NCBI RefSeq assembly: GCF_003990975.1 | Contig: NZ_RZJR01000002.1 | Location: 342,835-406,834, forward strand | Reading direction: 5' to 3' | DNA: 64,000 bases | From: Cohnella sp. AR92 | Lineage (GTDB): Bacteria > Bacillota > Bacilli > Paenibacillales > Paenibacillaceae | In this document: positions 44,294 through 53,424 of the stretch, piece by piece | How the letters are laid out: every line of letters starts with the position of its first letter | Numbering within the stretch: the stretch's first letter is position 1 | Translations under genes and position numbers: made by a program | Notes under the pieces: model-generated | Told to the model about the DNA's origin: nothing | The model's database searches: none | What the model saw: the letters and a program-made list of their open reading frames with translations, nothing else

Positions 44294-44884
44294 ATGAGTG
44301 CTGTAACCTATCAAGGACCGAATAAGGTTGAAGTGACGAAGGTGCCGGACGCTGCCATCGAGAAGAGAGATGATATCGTGGTCAGAATGACGAGCACGGC
44401 CATCTGCGGCTCGGATCTTCATCTGTATAAGGGGAATTTCCCTCTGCCGCACGGTTATGTGATCGGCCATGAGCCGATGGGAGGCGGAGCGGATGCGGTC
44501 ATCGACTGCGTCGGGATGGACGGGAAGAAAACGCCGCTTGAATACATCGAGCAGAAGCTGAAGCTGCAAGGCGGGATGCTCGGTCCGATCCAGTTCTCGA
44601 CCAAAGCCGTGCGCAAATTCGGAACCGTACAGCTAACGGGGGTATACGGCGGCAATTACAATCTTTTCCCGCTTGGGGCCTTCTTCTCCAGAAACATAAC
44701 GCTGAGAATGGGACAAGCCCCGGTCATTCACTACATGCCGGAGCTGTTCCGCAAGATCATGGACGGCGAGTTCGACCCGAAGGCGATCGTCACCCACCGC
44801 CTTCCCCTTGGCGAAGCCAGTCACGCCTATTCGATCTTTAACGGGCGCGAGGACAATTGCATCAAGGTCGTATTGAAGCCCTGA
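44294..44884 (+). pseudogene. Zinc-dependent alcohol/formaldehyde dehydrogenase with large in-frame internal deletion
   Basis: The 196-codon frame begins like a glutathione-independent formaldehyde or threonine-type dehydrogenase (VTYQGPNKVEV, STAICGSDLHLYKG, GYVIGHEPMG) and ends as such enzymes do (DAVIDCVGMDGKKTPLEYIE, FGTVQLTGVYGGNYN, EASHAYSIFNGRED). Family members are about 380 aa, so roughly 185-190 residues are missing at a join near base 44483, between HEPMG and GADAV. The lost part should contain the structural-zinc cysteines and the GxGxxG NAD site, so activity is unlikely. The ribosome site (AAGAGGTG) is intact. Confidence 0.85.
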
Positions 44885-44922
44885 ACGCTTTGAACGCCCT
44901 GAACAACTTGAACTTGAACGTC
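44880..44922. repeat. Short degenerate TGAAC repeat
   Basis: TGAAC occurs five times in about 40 bases (CTGAACGCT, TTGAACGCC, CTGAACAAC, TTGAAC, TTGAACG), starting at the stop codon of the deleted dehydrogenase. Confidence 0.4.
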
Positions 44923-44937
44923 TAACCCATACGATCC

Positions 44938-46236
44938 TTATCGGGCCAGAATGAATCGATTCCACTTCCGCTGCCATTCGACGTCGTTCCAGAACGGATG
45001 ATGAGGCGCGCAGTTCGAGCACAGCGTCATCCCCCAGAAGCCGAGGGACATGCCCTTGCGGAGGCAATATTCCGCGATGTACTTACCCACCGGGCCTTCC
45101 TCGAACCCCGCATGGAGCGGCGTGTAGCCGACATAGCCTTCGCCGATGACGATCGGCAAACGCTGGCGGCGGTTCCAGACGGCCACTTCCTCGAAGCGGT
45201 CGTCCGCCTTCTGCAGCATGGCGAGCTTGTGGTCCGCATAGCGGTCATACAGGAACAGATCCCACTTGTCCGGATCCGCCCAATCGTGCAGGTAGATCAG
45301 CTTCATCCCGACCGGGTTGCCCTCCATCCGCCATTCCTGGCCCGGGGGCAGCGTCCATCGTTCGAACGGGGGAGCGTCTTCCCGAAGCAAGGATTGCACG
45401 AACGGGTTGGGAAAAGGAACGCTGTCGTCGTCGAGTCCCGCACTTGCCATCAGCTCATTGAGCACGCCCTTGATATAGAGGTGATAATGGCCGACCTGCA
45501 GGTTGCGGGCGACGAAAGCTTTCGGGTAAGCTTCGTTCAGCGTGTAACTCGCGGTCATGAGAATATCGGGATGGCTCTCCCTCAGGTACCCGACCGCTTC
45601 CTCGATATAGGGCTGCATGGCCTCGACCAGCCCAGGCGTGTCGTTCCCGGCAATGCCTTGGGCGGTTCCGACGGCCGTCAGCTGTCCGAACTCGACCTCG
45701 TTATGCAGCTCGGCGTAGACGATCCGATCGCCATGGCCGGCGGCTTTGACGAAGCGGATGAGCTGGTCCATCGACCTTGCGATCGCCATGAAACGCTCCT
45801 CTGGAGGAATCGCCGCCAACTCGTCGCGCAGCTTGGGCTCCGCGAGGAAGCTCGGGCTCTGCTGGTACTCCCAGGAGGAGAGCATGATGTAGCAACCATG
45901 CTCCTTCGCCTGGCGGAACAGCTCCAGCAGATGGGCGTGCCCGTCCAGCTCGGCGCCGCCTCGGCAGTTGTACCAGCGGGTGCGCTGGCCGACCTCGCCG
46001 AGATTGCCCAGCTTCAGCGGTCCCGGCCGCTTGCCTTCCGCCGTGAACAGCAGGTACGGCATCGCGCAGATCCGGATGGTGTTGTAGCCCCGGTCGACCG
46101 CTTCCCGGAATCGGGCGCCGAGATCGTGGTACGGCTCTCCCGGCAGCGTCATCGTGTACCAGGAGAAGTCCCACATGGTGATGGTCAGTTTGCGCGGCAG
46201 ATGGTCGGGGATCCTCTCGCTCGCTTCCGTTGTCAT
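44938..46236 (-). CDS. Clan GH-A glycoside hydrolase (cellulase-like family)
   Basis: 432 aa without a signal peptide, so cytoplasmic. A (beta/alpha)8 hydrolase is suggested by VYAELHNEVEFG (acid/base Glu180, preceded by Asn179) and PIVIGEGYVGYTP (nucleophile Glu366), with NTIRICAMPYLLF in the first strands. It is translated with the upstream DUF5107 protein through an ATGA overlap, so both should act on the same imported or intracellular oligosaccharide. The substrate is unknown. An AraC regulator is divergent upstream of the operon. Confidence 0.82.
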   Translation of the reverse strand: MTTEASERIPDHLPRKLTITMWDFSWYTMTLPGEPYHDLGARFREAVDRGYNTIRICAMPYLLFTAEGKRPGPLKLGNLGEVGQRTRWYNCRGGAELDGHAHLLELFRQAKEHGCYIMLSSWEYQQSPSFLAEPKLRDELAAIPPEERFMAIARSMDQLIRFVKAAGHGDRIVYAELHNEVEFGQLTAVGTAQGIAGNDTPGLVEAMQPYIEEAVGYLRESHPDILMTASYTLNEAYPKAFVARNLQVGHYHLYIKGVLNELMASAGLDDDSVPFPNPFVQSLLREDAPPFERWTLPPGQEWRMEGNPVGMKLIYLHDWADPDKWDLFLYDRYADHKLAMLQKADDRFEEVAVWNRRQRLPIVIGEGYVGYTPLHAGFEEGPVGKYIAEYCLRKGMSLGFWGMTLCSNCAPHHPFWNDVEWQRKWNRFILAR

Positions 46237-49200
46237 ACGCTATCCGTCCCTTCCCTATCGGCTTGATGTAGAATCGCTCCTTGATGGTTCGGCTCCAGCT
46301 CCAGCACCTGAGCGAAGCAGCCATCCGCTTCCTCCTGACGCTGCAGGCCGAGTAACCCGAGCGCCTTCATATAGAAGCAATGAATCCGGTTGCGCAGGTT
46401 GAGGTCGTCTTCGAACACGAGGAAGTCGGGCAGCGAGACGGCGAAGTAATCCACCTTCACGTCGTCGAACCGGTGTTTCTCCGCGTAATCGATCAGCTTG
46501 TTGAACCGGCGGCGCGCTTCCTTGATATTGCCGAGCTTGAGCCAGGCCAAGCCTTGGTAATAGATCATGTCCGGCGGCTGGTCGTTGTAGTACATCGCGC
46601 TGGCCGGTTCTTCCAGCCCTTGGGACGCTCGGCTGAACGCGCGGAACGCTTCATCCGTTCTTCCCAGCTTCTCATAAGCGCAGCCCAAATAGTACCAGAT
46701 GTTGTTCTCCTGCGCGCCCTCCAGCTTGCCCTCGCCGAGATTCGCCGGATAGACGAGCGCTTCCTGCAGTCTCCGAACGGCTTCGTTCCACTCGCCATCC
46801 CCGAGAGCCGCCTTCGCCAGCTCCACTTGAGCGAGAACGTACTGTCCAGTCGCTTTGCCTTCGCCGCCCTCCCACGGGTGGAAAATCCGTCCCGCCAGCA
46901 GGCTCAGAGCCGACTCGTGCCGCTTAAGCGTGTTCTGAAGCGTGACATACTCAAGATAGAGATCGTCCCGCTTCTCCACGATCGGCCGATGACGCTCCAG
47001 GAACGCCAGCCGCCGTTCCGGCTGCACCCTTCTCTTCTTGTACAGCTGGTCCAATTCATAGAGAACCCGAGCATCGGCCGGGTTCAGCGCGAAGGCTTGC
47101 TCCAGGGACGCTTCCGCCCGTTCCGGCTGACCCAGCTTGTTGTAATAGGCGAGCGCGAGGTTGCGATGGACGACCGGCAGGCTGTCGTCGATCGTCCGGG
47201 AAACCTCCCAGCTCGCGACGGCGTCAAGCGGACGCTTCTTGTCGTACAGCAGATTGCCCAAGTAATAAGGCGCGCGCGAATCCGCAGGGTTGCGGCGAGC
47301 GGCAAACTCCAGCGCGTCCATCTCGAACAGGCGGTTCGGGAAGCAGTAATCCGGCGATGCCGCGGCCGCGTCGGCCCAAGCCGCCTTCGCTTCCTCCGCT
47401 TGCCCGGCCTTGTGCAAGCAATACGCCCTTGCATAATGAACCATCGGATAAGCCTTCGCCTTCGCCGGGGCTTCCTCAAGCAGGGTTGCGGCTTCCTCGT
47501 AGCGTCCAGCCGCCGCATAGTCCTCGGCCAGCGCCAAGTAATTATGCGCGTCTCCTCTAAGCAGAGCTTCCCATTGCTCGCGAGCCATCGAAGCTTCCGC
47601 TCCCCTGCCGAGCGCCTCCAGGGCCAGCGCCTTCTCCCGATGGGCGCCGAAGTCGGCGATATCCAGCGCGAGCGTCTCCTCGCACGCTCGCAGCGCCTCT
47701 TCGAGCCGCCCCAGCTTGCGAAGCAAGGTCGCCTTCAGGTGACGCGTCTTGTAATTGCGGGAGTTCCGCACCAGTGACCGTTCCGCCAGCTCCAGCGCCT
47801 CCGGATACTCTCCTCTTCCGGCAGCGATCTGCGCCAACGAAAGATAGCCCGCATCCTGCCATGCCGCCGACCAGACCGACTTGTAGAAGGCGGCGAACGC
47901 TTCCTCCAGCCGGTCCTGATGCTTCAGCGACAAGCCTAGCTGATAGTACGCCTCCCCGTCGTACGGGTTCGGATTGCGCCAGGTCACCCGCTTGACGGCG
48001 CGGCGGAAGTGCTTCTCGCTCTCCGCATACAAGCCTCGGCGAAGTAGCAGCGTGCCGTACGCCACATTGATGCGCGCGTCGTCCTCGTCCCTGAGCAGCC
48101 CTTCCAGATAGTAATCTTCCGGCTCGAAGGTCGCATGCCGATATTGCTCCAGATGCAGCCCGGCCAGGTACAGCTCCTCGTTCGTCTTCAATTCCTTCGG
48201 CTCCGGCAATGGGGAAGCGGCATCCGGAATCGGCTCCTCTACCGGCCGCTTCGGCTGATAGCCGATCAACTCCCGGCCGTCCGCATCCTTGACCGACAGC
48301 CTGAGCTCGTAGTCCTGAACCCCTTCCGGCAGCTTGACTTCGCACCGATAAGCTGCGTCCGGCGCCAGGTCGACACGCTCTTGCGCATAAACCGCGTTCG
48401 GCCCGCTTAATTCAATCGAAGCCCCCGCAACCCGCGAAGTCGCGTATACCGACACCCCCGCCGTTCCCGTCTCCCCGTTGATCTCCAGGTTGACCGCCGC
48501 GTCGACGGACGCGTTCTTGACGACGCCGATGTCCTTGTACGGCATGAAGTACTGCGTGAACGACTTCTCTTCGTATGGCTGAAGCCACGTAAAATCCGGC
48601 TGATTGTCGGTGAACACGCCGGTCATCAGCTCGATGTACGGCCCGTCCTCGTCCGTCAGGTTGCGGTCCCAAGCCTGGCCGAACTCCCCGTTGCCCCAGG
48701 TCCACTGCTTCTTGCCCGGCGAGACATGGTGGTTCGCCACGTGCAGAAGGCCGGCCTTCTTGGCATGGTCGTAGCCGCCGACGAAGTTGTAATCCGACTT
48801 GTACGCCATGTACGACGTCGGAACCGGGATGTTCTTGTAACGCGAGATGTCGACGCCCGCGGAATAATCCATCTTGTAATAAGTGCCCGTCGCGATCGGG
48901 AACCGCGACACGTCCCGCTTCCCGTGATCGAACACGGCCGTCACGTCCGGAGGGAACACCGATTGCGTATGGTCGTTCACCGCGACCGCCGGGTTCGCCC
49001 ACCAGAGGAACGTCTGCGGCTCATCGGTGCGGTTGTACAATTGCGCGTTGATCTCCAGATAGGCCCGCCCCGGATATAGCGTGAACCCGGTCGTTACCTT
49101 CGTGCCGTACATCCGGTCGATCTCGCTCACCCACGCCGTCGCGCTTCCGTCGTCCTTTTCCGCGAATGTGCATTCAACCGGTCCGTACGTATTCGGGCGA

Positions 49201-49577
49201 TGGTGCTGAGGCCAGTTGAACTCGATGCCGCCCGAGATCCAGGGCCCCGCCAGGCCGACGAGCGCCGGCTTGATCACCTGATTGTAGTAGACGAAGTCAT
49301 AATCGTTCGTCTTGTCGACGGCCCGATAGATACGCCCGCCTAGCTCCGGCATGATCTCGATCCGCACGTACTCGTTCTCCAGATAGACGATCCGATAATC
49401 CTGAGGCTTCTTCTCGTCTTCGATCTTATCGATGACCGGATGCGGATACACCCGGCCCGAGCTTCCTTGATAGACGCGTTTCTCCAGGAACATCGGGTTC
49501 TTGTCCGGCTGGCCCACCCCGTAAGTCGGGATCGATACGACCGCTTCCCAGACGCGCGCTCTCTCCTTGCCGCTCAT
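46233..49577 (-). CDS. DUF5107 and tetratricopeptide-repeat protein
   Basis: About 1114 aa. The N-terminal half (about 25-400) is DUF5107, an aldose-epimerase-like beta-sandwich domain: ENEYVRIEIMPELGGRIYRA is the epimerase-type signature, and GGIEFNWPQHHRP contains likely active-site His. The C-terminal half (about 480-1110) is a long series of TPR-like repeats (AYYQLGLSLKHQDRLEEA, YYLGNLLYDKKRPLDAVASW and others). DUF5107-TPR proteins accompany glycan-degradation genes and are thought to act on carbohydrates. No signal peptide is seen. ATG 49577 lies 8 bases after GGGAG; two earlier in-frame starts are too close. A cre-like site lies just upstream. Confidence 0.88.
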   Translation of the reverse strand: MSGKERARVWEAVVSIPTYGVGQPDKNPMFLEKRVYQGSSGRVYPHPVIDKIEDEKKPQDYRIVYLENEYVRIEIMPELGGRIYRAVDKTNDYDFVYYNQVIKPALVGLAGPWISGGIEFNWPQHHRPNTYGPVECTFAEKDDGSATAWVSEIDRMYGTKVTTGFTLYPGRAYLEINAQLYNRTDEPQTFLWWANPAVAVNDHTQSVFPPDVTAVFDHGKRDVSRFPIATGTYYKMDYSAGVDISRYKNIPVPTSYMAYKSDYNFVGGYDHAKKAGLLHVANHHVSPGKKQWTWGNGEFGQAWDRNLTDEDGPYIELMTGVFTDNQPDFTWLQPYEEKSFTQYFMPYKDIGVVKNASVDAAVNLEINGETGTAGVSVYATSRVAGASIELSGPNAVYAQERVDLAPDAAYRCEVKLPEGVQDYELRLSVKDADGRELIGYQPKRPVEEPIPDAASPLPEPKELKTNEELYLAGLHLEQYRHATFEPEDYYLEGLLRDEDDARINVAYGTLLLRRGLYAESEKHFRRAVKRVTWRNPNPYDGEAYYQLGLSLKHQDRLEEAFAAFYKSVWSAAWQDAGYLSLAQIAAGRGEYPEALELAERSLVRNSRNYKTRHLKATLLRKLGRLEEALRACEETLALDIADFGAHREKALALEALGRGAEASMAREQWEALLRGDAHNYLALAEDYAAAGRYEEAATLLEEAPAKAKAYPMVHYARAYCLHKAGQAEEAKAAWADAAAASPDYCFPNRLFEMDALEFAARRNPADSRAPYYLGNLLYDKKRPLDAVASWEVSRTIDDSLPVVHRNLALAYYNKLGQPERAEASLEQAFALNPADARVLYELDQLYKKRRVQPERRLAFLERHRPIVEKRDDLYLEYVTLQNTLKRHESALSLLAGRIFHPWEGGEGKATGQYVLAQVELAKAALGDGEWNEAVRRLQEALVYPANLGEGKLEGAQENNIWYYLGCAYEKLGRTDEAFRAFSRASQGLEEPASAMYYNDQPPDMIYYQGLAWLKLGNIKEARRRFNKLIDYAEKHRFDDVKVDYFAVSLPDFLVFEDDLNLRNRIHCFYMKALGLLGLQRQEEADGCFAQVLELEPNHQGAILHQADREGTDSV

Positions 49578-49596
49578 GCTCATCACTCCCAGGCTC

Positions 49597-49612
49597 TTGT
49601 AATCGCTTTAAT
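49597..49612 (-). promoter_or_regulatory. Probable cre site upstream of the DUF5107 operon
   Basis: TTGTAATCGCTTTAAT (plus strand) matches the 16-base cre consensus WTGNAANCGNWWNCAW at all but one position. It lies 20 bases before the DUF5107 start, where CcpA would block transcription. Confidence 0.55.
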
Positions 49613-49649
49613 CTATCTCCAGCTTACAAGTCCCAAAGGGCTCCGACAA

Positions 49650-49678
49650 TTGACAATCAACGGATAATGATGGATTAT
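49650..49678 (+). promoter_or_regulatory. Probable promoter of the AraC regulator
   Basis: A perfect TTGACA (49650-49655), a 17-base spacer and GATTAT (49673-49678) point to the AraC gene starting at 49716. The -35 overlaps a GACAATTGACAAT direct repeat that might bind the regulator. Confidence 0.55.
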
Positions 49679-49715
49679 ATTCGTATTTCAATTCGATTTA
49701 CAGGAGTCGGTCCCC

Positions 49716-50597
49716 ATGGAGAAAAAAGCGACAGGATTCGCATCGGAGAAGCTGTACGTGCTGCCTTCCTACCTGGAGGATGAACGAAAGTCGCATCCGC
49801 TCACGTCCGACGCCTATATCACCGATATCGGGAGCTTCCCCGCGGCCCGCTATCATTATCGCGAGAGGCCGCAGGGCTGCGATTCGCATATCTTCATCTA
49901 TTGCGCGAGCGGCCAAGGCTGGGTGCAAACGGAGGGCAACGCTGCGGAAAAGGTGGCGGCGGGGAGCTTCGCGTTCATTCCGATGGGGACGCCCCATGCG
50001 TACGGAGCGGACGAGGCGGATCCCTGGACGATCTACTGGTTCCACCTGAAGGGAGACGGGGCCCGGCACTTCGTCGAGCTGCTGAAGTCCTACCCCTCGC
50101 CGATCTCTCTTCCCGCTCCCGATGAACGCAAGCTGCTGGAGCTTTTCCATGAATGCTACGAGCTTCTCGTATCCCGGGCCTATTCCGCGGTCCATCAGGC
50201 TCAGGTGTCCCAATGCGTTCGGTACCTGCTCTGCTTGGTCGCCTCCGCCGCTTCCCGCCGAGAGGACGTCCGCTCGCAGGGCCATGTCGACCGGGCGATC
50301 CGGTACATGAACGACCGGTTGGAGGAATTCTTGACGCTCGACGAGCTCAGCCGCCAGGTTCGGCTCTCGAAGGCGCATCTGATCGCGATCTTCAAGCGGG
50401 AGACCGGGTGCGCCCCGATCGACTACTACCTGCGCCTCAAGATGCAGCGGGCCGGCCAATACCTGGACTTGACGGACAACACGATCAAGGAAGTCGGGGC
50501 CGCGGTCGGCTTCAAGGATCCGTATTACTTCTCCCGGCTGTTCAAGCGGATTATCGGACAAGCTCCTTCGGAGTATCGGAATCGGCTGAAGGGGTGA
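49716..50597 (+). CDS. AraC-family transcriptional regulator
   Basis: 293 aa. An N-terminal cupin-like sensor domain (SHIFIYCASGQGWVQTEGN, AFIPMGTPHAYGADEADPW, typical of AraC sugar-binding arms) precedes the C-terminal double HTH (about 190-290; LDELSRQVRLSKAHLIAIFKRETG, IKEVGAAVGFKDPYYFSRLFKR). Divergent from the DUF5107/GH-A operon and probably its activator in response to a sugar. The start is ATG at 49716 with AGGAG upstream. Its last 47 bases overlap the 3' end of the convergent patatin gene. Confidence 0.9.
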   Translation: MEKKATGFASEKLYVLPSYLEDERKSHPLTSDAYITDIGSFPAARYHYRERPQGCDSHIFIYCASGQGWVQTEGNAAEKVAAGSFAFIPMGTPHAYGADEADPWTIYWFHLKGDGARHFVELLKSYPSPISLPAPDERKLLELFHECYELLVSRAYSAVHQAQVSQCVRYLLCLVASAASRREDVRSQGHVDRAIRYMNDRLEEFLTLDELSRQVRLSKAHLIAIFKRETGCAPIDYYLRLKMQRAGQYLDLTDNTIKEVGAAVGFKDPYYFSRLFKRIIGQAPSEYRNRLKG

Positions 50598-51447
50598 TGT
50601 TCCCCATCCACACATTAAGGGATGAGCTTAACCGGCTCGCATCTTGAAAGCCTTGCTCGTACAAGGCGGTCAGCTTGACCGGATCGCGCTCCATGCGACC
50701 GACCGTGAGGGGCTGGCTCGGCCGGATGACGAAGACGCTGCCGCGCTTCTCCTGCTCGGCGATATAGTCGAGGGTGTCGTTATACGTCCGGTGCCGGTTC
50801 AGCATCGTCTCGACGAAGCGAGGATATCGCCGGTACGCGCGGCGCAGCAGCCAAGCGTTGCTCGCCGGCGACTTGCGGTAATCGGCGTTGCGCGTCAGGA
50901 TGATGACGTTGCGGGCGTTGCCTTCGGCTTCCGACCGGCGAAGCGGAATCGGATCGGAGATGCCTCCGTCCAGAAGCTTCTTGCCCTCATACTCGACGAT
51001 CGGTGCGATGAACGGCAGAGAGCTGGATGCCCGTAGCACCTTTAGCACATCGATTCCGGGGGAACTCTTGCGATAGTAGACCGGCTGCCCGGTCAGGCAG
51101 TCGGTCGTCCCGACGACAAGCTCCTCGGTGCTGCGCCCGAACGTCTCGAAGTCGAACGGAACGAGCGTATTCGGGATCTCGTCGAATATAAAATCCATCC
51201 CGAACAGCTGCCGCTTGCGGATCAGGTTCTTCCAGGACAGATAGCGCGGATCCGAGACGTAATCGATGTTCACGATCCGATTCCGCCCCCGCTGGCGGGA
51301 CAGGTAGCTGGCCGCCATGCAAGCGCCGGCCGATACGCCGATCGTGTAGGGGAAGATCAAGTCCTGCTCCGCGAAATAATCCAGCACGCCGGCCGTATAC
51401 ACGCCGCGCATGCCTCCTCCTTCCAGCACCAACCCGATGGACGACAT
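50551..51447 (-). CDS. Patatin-like phospholipase
   Basis: 298 aa. Patatin motifs are intact: oxyanion loop EGGGMRG (about 9-15), nucleophile Ser39 in IGVSAGA, and the catalytic Asp in LLDGGISD. It probably hydrolyses acyl esters of membrane or storage lipids in the cytoplasm. The reading frame overlaps the AraC gene by 47 bases in the convergent direction. Monocistronic. Confidence 0.9.
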   Translation of the reverse strand: MSSIGLVLEGGGMRGVYTAGVLDYFAEQDLIFPYTIGVSAGACMAASYLSRQRGRNRIVNIDYVSDPRYLSWKNLIRKRQLFGMDFIFDEIPNTLVPFDFETFGRSTEELVVGTTDCLTGQPVYYRKSSPGIDVLKVLRASSSLPFIAPIVEYEGKKLLDGGISDPIPLRRSEAEGNARNVIILTRNADYRKSPASNAWLLRRAYRRYPRFVETMLNRHRTYNDTLDYIAEQEKRGSVFVIRPSQPLTVGRMERDPVKLTALYEQGFQDASRLSSSLNVWMGNITPSADSDTPKELVR

Positions 51448-51641
51448 GGACTAAGCCTCCTTGTTCCGATTCTCGTTTATTCGACTATCGTCATTGTAGT
51501 CATTGTAGTCATCGTTCATCGGGCTCGTCAATTTTGCAGCCTTAAGATCGTCGTCGCGGCTCCCCCTGTCGTTTGACTTTCGGGCGGAAGAGTCGGATGA
51601 TGATCGTAATATTCGCAACGCTTATCGAAAGGGTGATCCCC

Positions 51642-52640
51642 ATGAGAATAGGAATTCTCGATCAAGCCCCGATCGCCAAGGGCAACACGGCGACCGGCGC
51701 GCTTCAGAACGCGGTAGAGACCGCCAAGCTGGCGGACGAACTGGGTTACCACCGCATGTGGATGGCCGAGCACCATAACCTTCGCACCCTCGCGAGCAGC
51801 GCTCCCGAGATCACCGCCTCGTTCCTGGCGGCGAAGACGAGCCGCCTTCGCATCGGCACCGGCGGCGTCATGATGATGCACTACGCTCCGTATAAAGTGG
51901 CGGAAGTGTTCAAGACGCTGAGCGCCCTCGCTCCCGGCCGCATCGACTTCGGCGCGGGGCGCGCGCCGGGCGGCGATCATCGCTCGACCCAAGCGCTGGC
52001 GGTCGGACGCCCTTACATCCCGACGGACCTCTATGATAAGTTCCATACGATCTTGTCTCTGATCGGCGAGTCGCCGATCGAAGATTCGCTGCACGACGAC
52101 ATCGTCGCGACGCCCGCCGACATCGTGCTGCCGGAGGCGTGGCTGCTGGGCTCGACCGGCAACAGCGCCATTCGGACCGGCCGGCTCGGCGTCGGATACT
52201 CGTTCGCGCAATTTTTCAACGGGGAGATGTCCAAGGAGATCTTCGACGCCTACCGGTCGAACTTCATGCCGTCGGCGTTCATGGAGAAGCCGGTCATCAG
52301 CGTCACGTACTCGGTCTCCGTCGCGGAGACGAGAGAGGAAGCCGAATACATCGCGCTGCCCGTCGACCTCGGGCGCCTCTTCCTGATGAAGGGCCGTATC
52401 CAGCAGCCTCTCGCTCCCGAGGAAGCCCGGGATTATCCGCTCAGCGAGGTCGACCGCTCGTTCATTGAGTCCAACCGGGAGCGCGGCCTCCATCTCGTCG
52501 GCACCGCTGCCGACATCGCCGATCAGCTGCGGGCCGATCAGGAGCAATACGGCTTCGACGAAGTCATGTTCTCCGCGTCGGCTCCGAGCCAGGAGATTCG
52601 CTTGAATCAGCTTCGCTTGCTGGCCAAAGAGCTTCTGTAA
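51642..52640 (+). CDS. LLM-class flavin-dependent oxidoreductase
   Basis: 332 aa of the luciferase-like monooxygenase family, MsnO8/YtnJ-like single-component group: ILDQAPIAKGNTATGAL near the start, WMAEHHNLRTLASSAPE, RLRIGTGGVMMMHYAPYKVAE and RIDFGAGRAPGGD. It uses reduced flavin to oxidise an unknown substrate. The start is ATG at 51642, preceded by AAAGGGTGATC; an in-frame start 23 codons upstream is not supported. Confidence 0.9.
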   Translation: MRIGILDQAPIAKGNTATGALQNAVETAKLADELGYHRMWMAEHHNLRTLASSAPEITASFLAAKTSRLRIGTGGVMMMHYAPYKVAEVFKTLSALAPGRIDFGAGRAPGGDHRSTQALAVGRPYIPTDLYDKFHTILSLIGESPIEDSLHDDIVATPADIVLPEAWLLGSTGNSAIRTGRLGVGYSFAQFFNGEMSKEIFDAYRSNFMPSAFMEKPVISVTYSVSVAETREEAEYIALPVDLGRLFLMKGRIQQPLAPEEARDYPLSEVDRSFIESNRERGLHLVGTAADIADQLRADQEQYGFDEVMFSASAPSQEIRLNQLRLLAKELL

Positions 52641-52662
52641 TCCCGATTGGAGGTCTCCTACC

Positions 52663-53322
52663 ATGTCGAACACAAAGCTGACAACCGCCATCCTTCTATC
52701 TCTATTGATCCTAAGCGGGTGTCAATCGAACACCCAAGCGAGCAACGCCAGCCCTGCCGCCGCGACGCCAGCAACCGAGACGCCTGCCGCCACGCCGTCC
52801 CCCGCCCCGAGCGAGGAAGCGCTCCCCTCCGATTCCAATTCATCCTCCGATGCCTACATGGGAATCAAGCGGGCCGATGTCCATCGCGCCGACGGCTTCA
52901 CGGAACTCTTCGAGATTGAGGATACATCGTCCTCATCCTTCGAGCCCCTCCTCAAAACAATCGGAAGCGTCTATTTCGTCGCTCAGCGGGGCGGAGCCGG
53001 AATCAACGAATCCGGGGAGGATCGCCATATCGTAAAGGCAAGCGAGCTCCCGATCCTGTCGACGAGCAAGGAAGCGCAGTCGGACCTGAAGTCGGCTTAC
53101 ATCCGCTTGGAATGCGCTCCCTCTATTCCGGAAGCCGGAACAAACGACATGGGGCATAGGGATATCCTCCTCTATCAGGACCCGGACCGCTTGGACAACG
53201 CTTATCTGGCCGTGCAGAATCCGGAGAACGCGGACGTATGGACGCAATTCGACATGCCCGGTTACGGTACTTGGCTAAGCAAGGAGCTTGATCTTGTCCT
53301 TCGCGCGGGATTCGGCTTTTAA
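52663..53322 (+). CDS. Lipoprotein of unknown function
   Basis: 219 aa. A lipoprotein signal peptide with lipobox LSGC (ILLSLLILSGC) is followed by a low-complexity Ala/Thr/Pro/Ser linker (about 25-65) and a globular domain of about 150 residues that I do not recognise (HRADGFTELFEIEDTSSSS, GHRDILLYQDPDRLDN). It is exported and anchored to the outer face of the membrane. It follows the LLM gene by 22 bases and may be co-transcribed. Confidence 0.8.
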   Translation: MSNTKLTTAILLSLLILSGCQSNTQASNASPAAATPATETPAATPSPAPSEEALPSDSNSSSDAYMGIKRADVHRADGFTELFEIEDTSSSSFEPLLKTIGSVYFVAQRGGAGINESGEDRHIVKASELPILSTSKEAQSDLKSAYIRLECAPSIPEAGTNDMGHRDILLYQDPDRLDNAYLAVQNPENADVWTQFDMPGYGTWLSKELDLVLRAGFGF

Positions 53323-53424
53323 CGGGCGCTTCGATGGCTACACTATTCCTATCCTGTCGCAGCCTATCTTGGCTCGTATTCACATTCCCAGAACCATTCG
53401 ACAACCCATCAGGAGGAACCGGCC

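Noticed and set aside
44998..46266. Plus-strand open frame of 422 codons
   Set aside because: Antisense to the GH-A hydrolase; no recognisable motif or ribosome site.
46380..47777. Plus-strand open frame of 465 codons
   Set aside because: Antisense to the DUF5107/TPR gene, whose domains and repeats are clear; composition is that of a shadow frame.
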